Source: an uncultured Bacteroidales bacterium
Lineage (GTDB): Bacteria; Bacteroidota; Bacteroidia; Bacteroidales; Paludibacteraceae
Assembly (NCBI GenBank): GCA_900316125.1
Contig: ONBO01000017.1
Coordinates: 1-48,532, forward strand
DNA length: 48,532 bases
Direction of reading: 5' to 3'
The notes under the pieces were generated by a model that saw only the letters and a list, made by a program, of their open reading frames with translations, did no database searches and was not told the DNA's origin. Shown here in pieces: positions 1 through 9,703 of this stretch. How positions within the stretch are numbered: position 1 is the stretch's first letter; every line of letters starts with the position of its first letter. A program made the translations under genes and the position numbers.

Positions 1-450
1 CAACTCGTATTTATAGTATTCCAGTATCGGGCTAACTGAAATTGAAGTGATGATATAGTCGCTCATAGAATCTTTGACCGCCTCTTTGAAGCGTTTCAGT
101 GCGTCCTCCACGCTCTCAGCACGTACAAGCAAAGTCTGTGGAACCAAACGCTCTGTGCCACGGCTCTCATCCACCACTGTGATTTTTATCTTTACGTAGA
201 ACCAATCCTCGCAGAGGTCGTCCTCACGGAATATGAGTTCGGCAAGCTTTGCCTGCTTAATATTGGTGATAGAGTACTCACCCTTAATGTATTGCGCCAC
301 CTCTTTGGTTATGCGGGCTTCCGCCTCGGTGTAGCTAAGCGCATCCACCAAATAAGACTCGTTAACTTTTTTCAGTTTGCCGCAATCCTTGTCATTAGGA
401 TCAGTAATCTGTTTCTCATAGCGGATTTTACATTCAAAATATTTTGCCAT
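1..450 (-). CDS. DUF4494 domain protein, 3' end cut by window edge
   Basis: An open frame of 150 codons runs from an ATG at 448-450 to the left edge with no stop, so the C-terminus lies outside the window. The protein begins MAKYFECKIRYEKQ and contains YLVDALSYTEAEARI and an acidic EDDLCEDWFYVKIK stretch. I recognise this as the DUF4494 family, small cytoplasmic Bacteroidota proteins of unknown function. No signal peptide or membrane segment is visible. It is divergent from prfC, and a TATCTTTG -7 element on the minus strand (482-489) sits at the right distance for its own promoter. Family call is by memory of the sequence pattern; function is not known. Confidence 0.8.
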   Translation of the reverse strand, partial: MAKYFECKIRYEKQITDPNDKDCGKLKKVNESYLVDALSYTEAEARITKEVAQYIKGEYSITNIKQAKLAELIFREDDLCEDWFYVKIKITVVDESRGTERLVPQTLLVRAESVEDALKRFKEAVKDSMSDYIITSISVSPILEYYKYEL

Positions 451-481
451 AATTTTGTTGTTTTTAATGTTTAATAGTGCA

Positions 482-489
482 CAAAGATA
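482..489 (-). promoter_or_regulatory. -7 element for the DUF4494 gene
   Basis: Read on the minus strand the sequence is TATCTTTG, an exact match to the Bacteroidota -7 consensus TAnnTTTG, about 30 bases before the ATG at 450. No clear TTTG -33 box is seen at the usual distance. Confidence 0.55.
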
Positions 490-495
490 GTGTTT

Positions 496-529
496 TTTGG
501 CGGTGTAAAAGAAAAAAAATGTAATTTTG
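496..529 (+). promoter_or_regulatory. Bacteroidota-type promoter of prfC
   Basis: TTTG at 496-499 and TAATTTTG at 522-529 are separated by 22 bases, close to the Bacteroidota -33/-7 arrangement. It points at the prfC ATG at 552 and lies back to back with the promoter of the DUF4494 gene. Confidence 0.6.
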
Positions 530-551
530 TGGCCTAAACTTTTTCTTCCCG

Positions 552-2129
552 ATGAGCCTTACCGACGAGATAAAACGCAGGCGTACATTTGCCATTATTT
601 CACACCCCGATGCGGGAAAAACCACACTTACTGAGAAATTGCTGCTTTTTGGCGGCGCCATTCACGTGGCTGGAGCTGTAAAGAGCAACAAGATTAAGAA
701 GACCGCCACATCAGACTGGATGGAGATAGAGAAGCAGAGGGGAATATCGGTGGCCACTTCTGTAATGGGTTTTGAATACAGAGACTTCAAGATAAACATT
801 CTGGACACTCCGGGTCACCAGGACTTTGCCGAGGATACGTTCCGTACACTTACTGCCGTTGACAGCGTCATAATTGTCATAGACTCAGCCAAAGGTGTTG
901 AGACTCAGACACGCAAGCTTATGCAGGTTTGCCGTATGCGCAAGACCCCTGTCATGGTCTTTATGAACAAGATGGACCGTGAGGGCAAGGATCCGTTTGA
1001 CCTTATGGATGAGGTGGAGGCGGAACTTGGCATCAAGGTTCGTCCGCTCAGCTGGCCTATTAACATGGGGCAGAACTTTAAAGGCGTTTACAATATATAC
1101 AAAGAGGATTTGAACCTCTACACTCCTAATAAGCAGACAATTTCAGAAACTATTGAGTTCAAAGACCTTGAGAGCAAGGAGCTTGAGGACTACATAGGAG
1201 AGAAAGATGCCGCCAAACTGCGTGAAGACCTTGACCTTATAAGCGGAGTTTACAATCCGTTCAGCGTTGAGGATTACCTGAAAGGTGATTTGGCTCCAGT
1301 GTTCTTTGGAAGTGCGCTTAACACATTTGGTGTAAAGGAGTTGCTTGACTGTTTTGTGGAGATAGCGCCGTCACCACGTCCGGTGGAGACACTGGAGCGC
1401 AAGGTGGACCCTCTTGAGACTGCATTTACCGGCTTTGTGTTCAAGATACACGCCAATATGGACCCTAACCATCGCTCCTGCATAGCATTTGTAAAAGTGT
1501 GCAGCGGTAAGTTTGAACGCAATGTAAACTACAAGCACGTCAGGTTTAACCGCCTTATGAAATTTGCCGCACCTACTGCGTTCATGGCTCAGAGAAAAGA
1601 GACTGTTGACGAGGCGTACGCCGGCGATATTGTGGGTCTGCCGGACAATGGAAACTTCAAGATTGGAGACAGCCTCTCATCGGGTGAGGATATCCACTTC
1701 AAGGGCTTGCCAAGCTTCTCTCCTGAGATGTTCAAATATATAGAGAATGCTGACCCGATGAAGCAGAAACAGCTCCAGAAGGGCATAGACCAGCTTATGG
1801 ATGAGGGTGTGGCCCAGCTCTTTGTGAACCAGTTTAACGGACGCAAGATTATAGGTACTGTCGGGCAGCTGCAGTTTGAGGTGATACAGTACCGCCTGTT
1901 GCATGAGTATAACGCACAGTGCCGTTGGGAGCCTATCCGCCTCTACAAAGCCTGCTGGATAGAGAGTGATAACGACACAGAACTGGAGAATTTCAAGAAG
2001 CGTAAATACCAGTATATGGCCAAGGATAAAGAGGGCCGGGATGTGTTCCTTGCAGACTCATCATATATGCTTGAAATGGCGCAGGAGGATTTTAAGAATA
2101 TTAAGTTCCACTTTACATCAGAATTTTAA
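552..2129 (+). CDS. prfC: peptide chain release factor 3
   Basis: RF3 is the class II release factor, a GTPase that removes RF1/RF2 from the ribosome after peptide release. The 525-residue protein has the usual length. Translation-factor GTPase motifs are intact: HPDAGKTT (residues 18-25), DTPGHQD (85-91) and NKMD (139-142). The [23 protein letters not shown] switch I region is typical of RF3 rather than EF-G. Domain II and the C-terminal domain follow without interruption. The ATG at 552 lies about 23 bases after a good promoter. The gene is followed 12 bases later by a CvfB-like gene, so the two are probably co-transcribed. Confidence 0.96.
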   Translation: MSLTDEIKRRRTFAIISHPDAGKTTLTEKLLLFGGAIHVAGAVKSNKIKKTATSDWMEIEKQRGISVATSVMGFEYRDFKINILDTPGHQDFAEDTFRTLTAVDSVIIVIDSAKGVETQTRKLMQVCRMRKTPVMVFMNKMDREGKDPFDLMDEVEAELGIKVRPLSWPINMGQNFKGVYNIYKEDLNLYTPNKQTISETIEFKDLESKELEDYIGEKDAAKLREDLDLISGVYNPFSVEDYLKGDLAPVFFGSALNTFGVKELLDCFVEIAPSPRPVETLERKVDPLETAFTGFVFKIHANMDPNHRSCIAFVKVCSGKFERNVNYKHVRFNRLMKFAAPTAFMAQRKETVDEAYAGDIVGLPDNGNFKIGDSLSSGEDIHFKGLPSFSPEMFKYIENADPMKQKQLQKGIDQLMDEGVAQLFVNQFNGRKIIGTVGQLQFEVIQYRLLHEYNAQCRWEPIRLYKACWIESDNDTELENFKKRKYQYMAKDKEGRDVFLADSSYMLEMAQEDFKNIKFHFTSEF

Positions 2130-2141
2130 CCACACTCTTTC

Positions 2142-2969
2142 ATGCAGATAGGTAAAACGCAAATATTAAAGGTTAGACGTCATGCTGAGGCAGGCGTCTA
2201 TCTCGCCGATACGGAAGGCGCAGAGGTGCTGCTGCCAAACCGCTATGTGCCAGAGGTTTGCCGTGTGGGGGATGAAGTGGAGGTGTTTGTATACACTGAC
2301 GGAGAGGACCGCCCTATAGCCGCTACTGTGAAGCCATACGCTGAGGCTGGTGAATTTGCGTGTATGAAGGTTAAGCAGGTCACCAATTTTGGCGCATTCC
2401 TTGACTGGGGCGTTATGAAAGACCTTCTGCTTCCGTTCAGTGAGCAGAACCGCGAGCCGCAGGAGGGGGATAGTGTTTTTGTGTATGTGTATGAGGATGG
2501 TGTAACCCACCGTGTGGTGGCGTCAGCCAAGTGGGAGAAGTTTACAGAAAAGGATACATCAGCGCTTAAGGCAGGCCAGAAAGTGCAACTCATAATTGCA
2601 GGCAAGACAGAGCTTGGATATAAGACAGTTATTGATTCAAAATACAGAGGATTGCTCTTTTTCAGTGATGTGTTCCGTCCGCTCAGCATAGGAGACAAGG
2701 TTGAGGGTTATATTGAGAAAGTGCGTGAAGACGGCAAGGTGGATGTGCGCCTGAAAAAGAACGGTTATGACAGCGTGAGCAGCGAGGCGGAAGCCATACT
2801 AAGCAAACTGAAGGCGGAGGGAGGTTTCATCCCCACCACAGACAAGACCGAACCTGAAAAGATTTACGCTATCTACGGCATAAGCAAAAAGACATACAAA
2901 AAAGCCGTAGGAGACCTGTACAAACGGCACTTAATAACACTTACTCCCATCGGGATTAAGTTATCATAA
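2142..2969 (+). CDS. S1-domain RNA-binding protein, CvfB-like
   Basis: A 275-residue cytoplasmic protein with the layout of the CvfB/YitL family: S1-type OB-fold units in tandem (one around residues 75-135 reads MKVKQVTNFGAFLDWGVMKDLLLPFSEQ, another around 185-215 reads GDKVEGYIEKVREDGKVDVRL) and a C-terminal winged-helix-like end (KIYAIYGISKKTYKKAVGDLYKRHLI). Family members bind RNA and influence expression of virulence or stress genes in Firmicutes; the role in Bacteroidota is not established. It starts 12 bases after prfC and ends 8 bases before the DUF47 gene, so it sits in one operon with them. Confidence 0.85.
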   Translation: MQIGKTQILKVRRHAEAGVYLADTEGAEVLLPNRYVPEVCRVGDEVEVFVYTDGEDRPIAATVKPYAEAGEFACMKVKQVTNFGAFLDWGVMKDLLLPFSEQNREPQEGDSVFVYVYEDGVTHRVVASAKWEKFTEKDTSALKAGQKVQLIIAGKTELGYKTVIDSKYRGLLFFSDVFRPLSIGDKVEGYIEKVREDGKVDVRLKKNGYDSVSSEAEAILSKLKAEGGFIPTTDKTEPEKIYAIYGISKKTYKKAVGDLYKRHLITLTPIGIKLS

Positions 2970-2977
2970 GAAATTTT

Positions 2978-3634
2978 ATGAAATTCAATGACATTTTTTC
3001 ATTTTTAGTCCCTAAGGAGAGCAAATTCTTTCCCATGATAAAGCAGGAGGGAGAGTATTGCTATCAGGCGGCGTGTCTTCTTACCGAGTTTTTCAATTAT
3101 GGCACAGACCATGAGAAAACCAAGGAGATGTATGGTAAGATTAAGGAGTTTGAGATGAAGGGAGACCATCTGGTTGAGGAGATATACCGTGAGTTGAATG
3201 ACACATTTATCACCCCGTTTGACCGTGAGGATATACATGACCTTTGTGAGAACCTTGATGACGTGCTTGATTTCATAACATCGTCCGCCAAGAGAACAAT
3301 GATGTTCCAGCCGCGCCATATACCTAAGCGTATGCACGGTCTGGCAGACAATATAAAGCAGGGCTGCGAGGCTATTAAAATAGCGCTTGAGAGCCTTAAC
3401 GGTGTTTCAAAGCACCCTGCAGTGGCCCTGGAACAGTGTAACAGGCTGCATGAGCTTGAACATGCTGCGGATGACATATACGAGCAGTTTATTACAGACG
3501 TGTTTGTGGAGTACGCAGATAACAGTGTGGAGCTTATAAAGCTGAAAGAGATAATGTATGAGCTTGAAAAGGCCACAGACAAGGCAAAGAATGTAGGCAA
3601 GGCCATAAAATCAATAATTGTAAAATACGCTTAA
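2978..3634 (+). CDS. DUF47 family PhoU-like protein
   Basis: 218 residues, predicted all-helical, with the paired helical bundle pattern of DUF47 (TIGR00153), a family related to PhoU. The acidic, metal-binding style motifs ELNDTFITPFDREDIHDLCENLDDVLDFI and LHELEHAADDIYEQF are characteristic. Members are nearly always encoded just before a PiT-type phosphate transporter and are thought to regulate it. That arrangement holds here: the PiT gene begins 5 bases downstream. Cytoplasmic; no signal peptide. The regulatory role is known for the family only by context and limited experiment. Confidence 0.92.
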   Translation: MKFNDIFSFLVPKESKFFPMIKQEGEYCYQAACLLTEFFNYGTDHEKTKEMYGKIKEFEMKGDHLVEEIYRELNDTFITPFDREDIHDLCENLDDVLDFITSSAKRTMMFQPRHIPKRMHGLADNIKQGCEAIKIALESLNGVSKHPAVALEQCNRLHELEHAADDIYEQFITDVFVEYADNSVELIKLKEIMYELEKATDKAKNVGKAIKSIIVKYA

Positions 3635-3639
3635 AGTCC

Positions 3640-4689
3640 ATGGTAGTCTGGCTTATACTCATAATTGTACTCTGTATAGGGTTTGATTTTATCAATGGCT
3701 TCCACGATGCGGCCAACTCCATAGCCACGGTGGTATCTACCAGGGTTCTGACACCAGTACAAGCCGTAATATGGTCTGCATTCTTCAACTTTGTAGCGTT
3801 TTTCATAGCCAAATACATAATCGGCGAGTTTGGTGTGGCGGATACAGTTTCAAAGACCGTAATGGTTGAAAAACTCACTGCAGCAGGCATTGATTTTCTC
3901 CCCGTGGTGTTTGCAGGCCTTCTTGCCGCAATAATCTGGAATCTTTTTACATGGATGATGGGCATACCCTCATCATCATCACACACTCTGATAGGTGGGC
4001 TTGCCGGTTCTGCCATTGCGGCATACGGATTTGAGGCCGTTCACACAGAGATAATCCTCACAATAGTGGCGTTTATATTCGTGGCGCCGATAATAGGCTT
4101 TTTAGCCGGTAACATTATTATGGCTCTGACGCTTAATTTATGCCGTCGAGCCAAGCCTCATAAGGCAGACAAGTGGTTTAAGCTGGCTCAGTTAGTATCG
4201 TCCGCCTTGCTTAGTATAGGTCATGGTCTTAATGACTCACAAAAGGAGATGGGTATTATAGCCGCCACCATAATGTCTATCACCGCGGCAGGGGCTGAAC
4301 TGCCTGAATGGGTGGCTATGAGTGATATGAGTGAGCTTCATGACTGGATACCTATTGCATGTTTCACCGCCATAGCAGCTGGAACAATGTCAGGAGGCTG
4401 GAAGATAATGAAGACCATGGGTAATAAAATAACCAAGATAACCCCGATAGAGGGCTTCTGCTCGCAGATTGCAGGCTCCATAACCCTCTTCATCACGCAA
4501 ACATTCAAGGTGCCTGTGAGCACAACTCACGTTATCAGTGGCAGTATCATGGGCGTGGGAGCCATTAAACGTCTTTCCGCCGTGCGCTGGGGTGTGACCA
4601 TTGAGATGGTTACAGCGTGGATTCTTACAATACCTGTAAGCGCAGTTATTGCCATGGTAGTATATTCTATTGTTAAACTATTCTTGTAG
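3640..4689 (+). CDS. inorganic phosphate transporter, PiT family
   Basis: A 349-residue polytopic inner-membrane protein with roughly ten hydrophobic segments. Both halves of the PiT signature are visible: FDFINGFHDAANSIATVVSTR near the N-terminus and SIGHGLNDSQKEMGII near the middle, and the short VSTTHVISGSIMGVG motif in the second half. PiT proteins import phosphate with a cation (H+ or Na+). Length matches short bacterial PiT proteins, and the large loop of eukaryotic members is absent. The DUF47 partner lies 5 bases upstream. Substrate ion coupling cannot be told from sequence. Confidence 0.94.
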   Translation: MVVWLILIIVLCIGFDFINGFHDAANSIATVVSTRVLTPVQAVIWSAFFNFVAFFIAKYIIGEFGVADTVSKTVMVEKLTAAGIDFLPVVFAGLLAAIIWNLFTWMMGIPSSSSHTLIGGLAGSAIAAYGFEAVHTEIILTIVAFIFVAPIIGFLAGNIIMALTLNLCRRAKPHKADKWFKLAQLVSSALLSIGHGLNDSQKEMGIIAATIMSITAAGAELPEWVAMSDMSELHDWIPIACFTAIAAGTMSGGWKIMKTMGNKITKITPIEGFCSQIAGSITLFITQTFKVPVSTTHVISGSIMGVGAIKRLSAVRWGVTIEMVTAWILTIPVSAVIAMVVYSIVKLFL

Positions 4690-4736
4690 TTTGCAGGTCT
4701 AAACAGAGACATTGGAGCCTAAATATTTTGTATATT

Positions 4737-5177
4737 ATGAAAAAAATTGTTTTAACATTCTCATTTATTCTTTGTGCAGTGCTTTCATTTGCACAAGTGA
4801 ATAAGATGCTTGGTGACTGGGACACCATCGATGACAAAAGCGGAGACAAGCGCAGCCGCGTGCATGTATATAAAGCCACAGACGGCAAGTATTACGGTAA
4901 GGTGCTGGCACTCTACAAAAAGAATGCAGACGGCACCTACTCTGACTGGCTTGATGTGCCTGAGGAGCATAAGAATGTTGTAGGTATGGTTATCCTTAAG
5001 GAACTGGAGCCGGACGGCGATGTGCTCAAAGGCCGCTGCTATGACCCTGAGAGCAAGAAGACCTACTATGGCAAAGTCTCTTATGATGCCGGCAAGGATC
5101 AGATAACCCTGCGAGGCTCACTTGACAAGCTTGGCCTGCTCGGCCGCTCACAAACTTGGGTCAGAAGTGCAAAGTAA
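4737..5177 (+). CDS. exported DUF2147 protein
   Basis: 146 residues starting MKKIVLTFSFILCAVLSFAQ, a clear signal peptide with cleavage after SFA. The mature part (MLGDWDTIDDKSGDKRSRVHVYKATDGKYYGKV, then YDPESKKTYYGKVSYDAGKDQITLRGSL and a LGLLGRSQTWVR end) fits the DUF2147 family of small beta-rich periplasmic proteins of unknown function. I chose the ATG at 4737; an in-frame TTG at 4728 would add three residues before the signal peptide but lies in an ATATTTTG stretch resembling a -7 promoter element. It may be transcribed alone or from the upstream phosphate genes. Confidence 0.85.
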   Translation: MKKIVLTFSFILCAVLSFAQVNKMLGDWDTIDDKSGDKRSRVHVYKATDGKYYGKVLALYKKNADGTYSDWLDVPEEHKNVVGMVILKELEPDGDVLKGRCYDPESKKTYYGKVSYDAGKDQITLRGSLDKLGLLGRSQTWVRSAK

Positions 5178-5198
5178 ATAAAATATTTGCCTTGAATT

Positions 5199-5229
5199 TT
5201 TGCAGATAGAGAAAAAAGATGTACTTTTG
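5199..5229 (+). promoter_or_regulatory. promoter of tRNA-His
   Basis: TTTG at 5199-5202, a 19-base spacer, and TACTTTTG at 5222-5229: an exact fit to the Bacteroidota -33/-7 consensus. Expected transcription start is near 5236, about 22 bases before the mature tRNA. Confidence 0.8.
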
Positions 5230-5258
5230 TGCCGTCGTTCGTTACGGCGGCGTAAATG

Positions 5259-5332
5259 GTGAATGTAGCTCAGTTGGTTAGAGCATCGGATTGTGGTTCC
5301 GAGGGTCGTGGGTTCGAGCCCCATCTTTCACC
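5259..5332 (+). tRNA. tRNA-His (GTG anticodon)
   Basis: All four arms fold: acceptor GTGAATG with CTTTCAC, D arm GCTC/GAGC with loop AGTTGGTTA, anticodon stem TCGGA/TCCGA with loop TTGTGGT (anticodon GTG at 5293-5295), and T arm GTGGG/CCCAT with loop TTCGAGC. A G at 5258 can serve as the G-1 that marks tRNA-His, paired with the discriminator C73 at 5332. The acceptor stem has one U-U mismatch (positions 6 and 67). The CCA end is not encoded (bases after C73 are CAAAA), so it would be added by the CCA enzyme. Confidence 0.96.
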
Positions 5333-5339
5333 CAAAACG

Positions 5340-5370
5340 AAAAAGGAGTCTGTTTGGACTCCTTTTTCTT
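5340..5370. terminator. bidirectional terminator between tRNA-His and lon
   Basis: An 11-base-pair stem, AAAAAGGAGTC (5340-5350) with GACTCCTTTTT (5357-5367), a 6-base loop, flanked by A and T runs on both strands. It can end the tRNA transcript on the plus strand and the pheS-lon transcript on the minus strand. Confidence 0.85.
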
Positions 5371-5402
5371 TTTGGGATGGAAGTATCCTTGTTTATGAGG
5401 TA

Positions 5403-7814
5403 TTACTCCAGCGCCAGTTTAAACACCTCTTTGACGTTTGTCACGTAGTGGAAATCGAGGCCTTCTATGTAGATTGGCTTTATCTCCTCAATGTTACGGC
5501 GGTTCTCAGCGCAGAGAATCAGTGTGGTTACACCGGCACGTTTAGCGGCAAGAATTTTCTCTTTTATGCCGCCCACAGGCAGGACATCGCCGAGCAGGGT
5601 TATCTCACCTGTCATGGCAATGTGCTTTCTTACCTTGCGGCCCGTAATGGCGGAGAGAAGGCTGGTGGCAATGGTTATGCCTGCTGAAGGTCCGTCCTTA
5701 GGGATGGCGCCCTCTGGCACATGTATATGAATGGAGGCTGTTTCAAAGAATTTATCTTTTACGCCGAGCTCCTTAGCGTGAGCCTTTATATATGATAAGC
5801 CGAGCGATGCGGACTCTTTCATCACATCTCCAAGATTTCCAGTAAGTTTCAGTCCCGCAGCCTTGCCCTTGCTTATGCTGGTCTCAATCTCAAGGGTTAC
5901 ACCACCCACCGATGTCCAGGCCAGGCCTGTCACCTTACCCACTCTGGAGTTGTTATTCTGAACATCAACGCTGTAAACCTCAGTTCCAAGAAGTTCCTTA
6001 ACTGCGTTAACATCAATAGAAGGTTTGTACTCCTCCTCCATGGCCACCTTCTTGGCCACCTTACGGGCTATGGTGGCGATGCGCTTGTCAAGCGTACGCA
6101 CGCCAGACTCCTTGGTGTAGCGCTCCACAATATATTGCAGCGCCCTCTTCTGGATAGAAGCCTGCTTCTTTGTTATACCGTGGTTCTTCCACTCATCAGG
6201 TATGAGATGGCGCTGGGCTATCTCAATCTTCTCCTGCATTATGTAGCCGCTGATGTTTATAAGCTCCATACGGTCAAGCAGCGCCGGCGATATGGTGCTT
6301 AGCGTGTTAGCAGTGGCTATGAAGAGAACCTTTGAGAGGTCAAAGTTGACATCGAGGTAGTTATCATGGAAAGCACAGTTCTGCTCAGGGTCAAGTACCT
6401 CAAGCAGAGCCGATGCAGGGTCACCTTTATAGTCCGCCCCCACCTTGTCTATCTCATCAAGAATGAACACAGGGTTGGAAGAGCCAGCTTTCAGTATGCT
6501 CTGGATTATACGCCCTGGCATAGCGCCTATGTATGTACGGCGATGTCCGCGTATCTCAGCCTCATCATGCAGTCCGCCAAGCGATATGCGTGCATACTTG
6601 CGGCCAAGAGCCTCAGCAACAGACTTTCCAAGAGATGTCTTACCCACTCCCGGAGGACCGTAGAGGCATATAATAGGTGATTTCATGTCTCCTTTAAGTT
6701 TGAGCACTGCAAGATGCTCTATAATGCGCTCCTTGACATCATCAAGCCCGTAGTGGTTGCTGTCAAGCACCTCCTGAGCCCTTTTAAGGTCAAGGTCATC
6801 TTCTGTATACTCATTCCAAGGCAGGTCAACAAGTGTCTGGACATAATTGAGCTGTATGGAGTAATCTGGGGCACTTGATGAAAGGGCCTGCAATTTTGAT
6901 ATCTCCTTCTCAACAAACTCCTTAGTCTCTGCATTCCACTTTTTGCCTTTGGCCTTCTCCTCTATAGATTTGATATCCTGCTCCTGCGTGGTGCCGCCAA
7001 GCTCCTTCTGGATGGTCTTCATCTGCTGCTGCAGATAGTACTCACGCTGCTGCTTGTCTATATTCTCCATAGCCTTTGACTGTATGGAGTTCTTTATCTC
7101 AAGCAGGTTCACCTCCTTGGCAAGAGATTCAAGCAGCTTGTACGCACGTGCCTGAATATCTATGGTTTCAAGCAGACTCTGCTTCTCCTGCAGCGGAATA
7201 TTTATATTACAACTTATGAAGTTTATTATGAAAAGAGGGCTGTCAATGTTCTTTATGGCGAACATCATATCCTGGTGCATGCCCCCGCTAAGACGTACAA
7301 TTTTGCGAGTAGCATCTTTAATGGCGGCTATGTGAGCCTTGAACTCACGTGTCTTCGGTATCACAGGTGAATCCTGCCATGCTATTACATTAGCCTTGAA
7401 ATATGGTTCTGACGATATTACCCTTGCCACTCTGAAACAGCACCTGCCCTGCAGGATTATGGTGGTGGAGCCGTCAGGCATCTCTAGTATACGCAGTATC
7501 TGAGCTATTGTGCCTACGCTGAATATATCATCCACCTTAGGTTCCTCCACGAGTCCGTCTTTCTGCGCCACTGCGCCAATAACACCGCTGCTTTCAAAAA
7601 CTTCACGGACCAGTTTAAGTGACTTTTTCCTACCTATATTGATAGGTAGCACCACTCCCGGGAAGAGCACTGTGTTACGCAGCGGTAGAAGCGGCACCTC
7701 AGCATCAGGGGTAAGCCCCTCTAAATACTTGGTGTCAGCATCAGCCTGCATAGGTATGAACGTAGTTTCATTATGCACACCTGTGGCCTCTATGAGTATG
7801 TCTGGTGTCTGCAT
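5403..7814 (-). CDS. lon: ATP-dependent protease Lon
   Basis: Lon is a cytoplasmic AAA+ serine protease that degrades misfolded and regulatory proteins. The 803-residue protein has all parts in order: the N-terminal substrate-binding LON domain (about residues 38-230, [18 protein letters not shown]), a coiled-coil linker ([27 protein letters not shown]), Walker A GPPGVGKT (386-393), Walker B ILDEID (451-456), and the protease domain with Ser710 in KDGPSAG and Lys751 in VGGIKEK. This is the housekeeping LonA type. The ATG at 7814 is 9 bases after the pheS stop, so it is read with pheS. Confidence 0.97.
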   Translation of the reverse strand: MQTPDILIEATGVHNETTFIPMQADADTKYLEGLTPDAEVPLLPLRNTVLFPGVVLPINIGRKKSLKLVREVFESSGVIGAVAQKDGLVEEPKVDDIFSVGTIAQILRILEMPDGSTTIILQGRCCFRVARVISSEPYFKANVIAWQDSPVIPKTREFKAHIAAIKDATRKIVRLSGGMHQDMMFAIKNIDSPLFIINFISCNINIPLQEKQSLLETIDIQARAYKLLESLAKEVNLLEIKNSIQSKAMENIDKQQREYYLQQQMKTIQKELGGTTQEQDIKSIEEKAKGKKWNAETKEFVEKEISKLQALSSSAPDYSIQLNYVQTLVDLPWNEYTEDDLDLKRAQEVLDSNHYGLDDVKERIIEHLAVLKLKGDMKSPIICLYGPPGVGKTSLGKSVAEALGRKYARISLGGLHDEAEIRGHRRTYIGAMPGRIIQSILKAGSSNPVFILDEIDKVGADYKGDPASALLEVLDPEQNCAFHDNYLDVNFDLSKVLFIATANTLSTISPALLDRMELINISGYIMQEKIEIAQRHLIPDEWKNHGITKKQASIQKRALQYIVERYTKESGVRTLDKRIATIARKVAKKVAMEEEYKPSIDVNAVKELLGTEVYSVDVQNNNSRVGKVTGLAWTSVGGVTLEIETSISKGKAAGLKLTGNLGDVMKESASLGLSYIKAHAKELGVKDKFFETASIHIHVPEGAIPKDGPSAGITIATSLLSAITGRKVRKHIAMTGEITLLGDVLPVGGIKEKILAAKRAGVTTLILCAENRRNIEEIKPIYIEGLDFHYVTNVKEVFKLALE

Positions 7815-7823
7815 AATAGAAAA

Positions 7824-8840
7824 TTACAGTGCTGAATCAAACTGTTTGAGGAATCTCAAATCATTCTCAGAGAACATTCTGAGGTCCTTGCAGCGGAATT
7901 TGAGGTTTGCAATACGCTCCACGCCAAGTCCGAAGGCGTATCCTGAATAAACCTTGGAATCTATGCCGCATGCCTCAAGAACCGCAGGGTCCACCATACC
8001 GCAGCCAAGAATCTCAACCCAGCCAGTATGCTTGCAGAAGTTACAGCCTGTGCCGCCGCAGATGTCACACGATATGTCCATCTCTGCGCTTGGCTCAGTG
8101 AACGGGAAGTATGACGGACGAAGACGTATCTGTGTCTCAGAGCCGAACATCTCCTTTGCAAAATAGAGAAGCGCCTGCTTGAGGTCTGCAAAAGATACGT
8201 TCTTGTCAATATAAAGACCCTCCACCTGGTGGAAGAAACAGTGAGCACGGTATGATATGGCCTCATTTCTGTAAACCCTGCCCGGGCAGAGCACACGGAT
8301 AGGAGGCTTCTGAGTGGTCATGACTCTGGTCTGCACGCTTGATGTGTGAGTACGGAGTAGGATATCGGGGTTCTTCTCAATGAAGAATGTATCCTGCATG
8401 TCACGAGCAGGGTGCTCAGGCGGGAAGTTCAAAGCACTGAACACATGCCAGTCATCCTCTATCTCAGGGCCTTCAGCCACTGTGAAACCTATGCGTGAGA
8501 ATATGTCTATAATCTCATTTTTGACTATTGATAGCGGATGGCGTGTGCCAAATTCAATGGCGCTCGGAGTACGAGTAAGGTCAAGCTTGGCAGCTGAGCC
8601 CTGATTGGCATACTTATCCTTCATATCATTGAGCATATCCTGTGTGGTGTTCTTAAGCTCATTGAGCATCTGACCAACCATACGCTTCTCCTCATTTGCA
8701 ACATTTTTGAAATCTGCAAAAAGTTGTGCAATCACACCCTTCTTACTCAGATATTTAATACGGAGCTGCTCTACATCCTCTGCATTTGCAGGCTGCAGGT
8801 TCTTAACCTCCTGCAAAATAGTCCTAATTTTTTCTTGCAT
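7824..8840 (-). CDS. pheS: phenylalanine-tRNA ligase alpha subunit
   Basis: PheS is the catalytic subunit of the class II (alpha-beta)2 synthetase that charges tRNA-Phe. The 338 residues show the N-terminal tRNA-binding coiled coil (residues 1-85), then class II motifs: DTFFIEKNPDILLRTHTSSVQTR (motif 2 region), FHQVEGLYIDKNVSF, and motif 3 GYAFGLGVERIANLKF near the C-terminus. FTEPSAEMDISC lies in the active-site domain. The beta subunit gene pheT is not in the window, which is common in Bacteroidota. It leads the pheS-lon unit; a -7 element lies at 8864-8871 on the minus strand. Confidence 0.97.
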   Translation of the reverse strand: MQEKIRTILQEVKNLQPANAEDVEQLRIKYLSKKGVIAQLFADFKNVANEEKRMVGQMLNELKNTTQDMLNDMKDKYANQGSAAKLDLTRTPSAIEFGTRHPLSIVKNEIIDIFSRIGFTVAEGPEIEDDWHVFSALNFPPEHPARDMQDTFFIEKNPDILLRTHTSSVQTRVMTTQKPPIRVLCPGRVYRNEAISYRAHCFFHQVEGLYIDKNVSFADLKQALLYFAKEMFGSETQIRLRPSYFPFTEPSAEMDISCDICGGTGCNFCKHTGWVEILGCGMVDPAVLEACGIDSKVYSGYAFGLGVERIANLKFRCKDLRMFSENDLRFLKQFDSAL

Positions 8841-8863
8841 AAGTTTTTATACTAAATAGAGTG

Positions 8864-8871
8864 CAAAAGTA
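8864..8871 (-). promoter_or_regulatory. -7 element of pheS-lon
   Basis: Minus-strand TACTTTTG matches TAnnTTTG, about 24 bases before the pheS ATG. A matching TTTG -33 box is not clear. Confidence 0.5.
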
Positions 8872-8914
8872 ATATTTTTATCTGACTTTACGGGAGCACG
8901 TCAGCAAAAATCAC

Positions 8915-8922
8915 TAAATTTG
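8915..8922 (+). promoter_or_regulatory. -7 element of parA-parB-DUF5683
   Basis: TAAATTTG matches TAnnTTTG, 13 bases before the parA ATG at 8936, which implies a very short 5' leader. No good -33 TTTG at the usual distance. Confidence 0.45.
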
Positions 8923-8935
8923 CAAAAATTTATTT

Positions 8936-9703
8936 ATGGGAAAGATAATAGCTATAGCAAATCAGAAGGGCGGCGTGGGCAAAACCACCACTACCATAAA
9001 TCTTGCCGCCTCCCTTTCTGTGCTTGACAAGAAAGTCCTTATTGTGGATGCAGACCCGCAGGCAAACGCATCATCGGGTCTTAACATTGATGTTTCAAAC
9101 CTCAAGACCACTATATATGAGTGTCTTGTAAACGGTGAGACCGCTGAAAGCGCCATTCTGAAAACAGAAATGACAGGCCTTGACGTGCTGCCGTCACACA
9201 TTGACCTTGTGGGAGCTGAGGTGGAGATGATAAAGATGGAGAACCGCGAGCACCTGTTGAAAAAGCTGCTTGCACCTGTGAAAGACAACTATGACTATGT
9301 GCTTATTGACTGCTCTCCTTCACTAGGTCTGATAACAATTAACTGCCTGACAGCGTCTGACAGCGTTATAATACCGGTCCAGGCTGAGTACTACGCACTG
9401 GAGGGCATAAGCAAACTGCTTAACACCATTAAGATTATTAAAAGCCGCCTGAACCCGGATCTTGAGATTGAAGGGTTCCTGCTCACTATGTTTGACGCGC
9501 GTCTGAAACTGGCCAACCAGGTGTATTCAGAGGTGAAACAGTACTTTGGCGATATGGTTTTCCAAACCGTCATTCAGCGTAACATCAAGCTGAGCGAATC
9601 ACCAAGCCACGGCATTCCTGTAATACTTTATGACGCAGACTCACGTGGCGCCCAAAACCATATCCAGCTTGCACAGGAAATAATCAAAAAGAACTCAAAA
9701 TGA
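8936..9703 (+). CDS. parA: chromosome partitioning ATPase ParA/Soj
   Basis: A 255-residue deviant Walker A ATPase. MGKIIAIANQKGGVGKTTTTINLAA carries the KGGVGKT signature (residues 10-16) at the very N-terminus; VDADPQANASSG is the A' motif and VLIDCSPSLGLITINCLTASD the Walker B region. There is no N-terminal DNA-binding extension, so this is the short chromosomal Soj type. It moves or releases ParB-parS complexes on the nucleoid. The stop overlaps the parB start (ATGA), which supports translational coupling. The ParB partner and DUF5683 follow in the order typical of Bacteroidales. Confidence 0.97.
   Translation: MGKIIAIANQKGGVGKTTTTINLAASLSVLDKKVLIVDADPQANASSGLNIDVSNLKTTIYECLVNGETAESAILKTEMTGLDVLPSHIDLVGAEVEMIKMENREHLLKKLLAPVKDNYDYVLIDCSPSLGLITINCLTASDSVIIPVQAEYYALEGISKLLNTIKIIKSRLNPDLEIEGFLLTMFDARLKLANQVYSEVKQYFGDMVFQTVIQRNIKLSESPSHGIPVILYDADSRGAQNHIQLAQEIIKKNSK

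Noticed and set aside
5256..5687. Plus-strand open frame of 143 codons across the tRNA and lon 3' end
   Set aside because: It begins next to the tRNA and then runs antisense to lon; no protein family resemblance.
6366..6934. Open frames antisense to lon and in other frames inside it
   Set aside because: Shadows of a strongly conserved gene; composition follows the lon codons.
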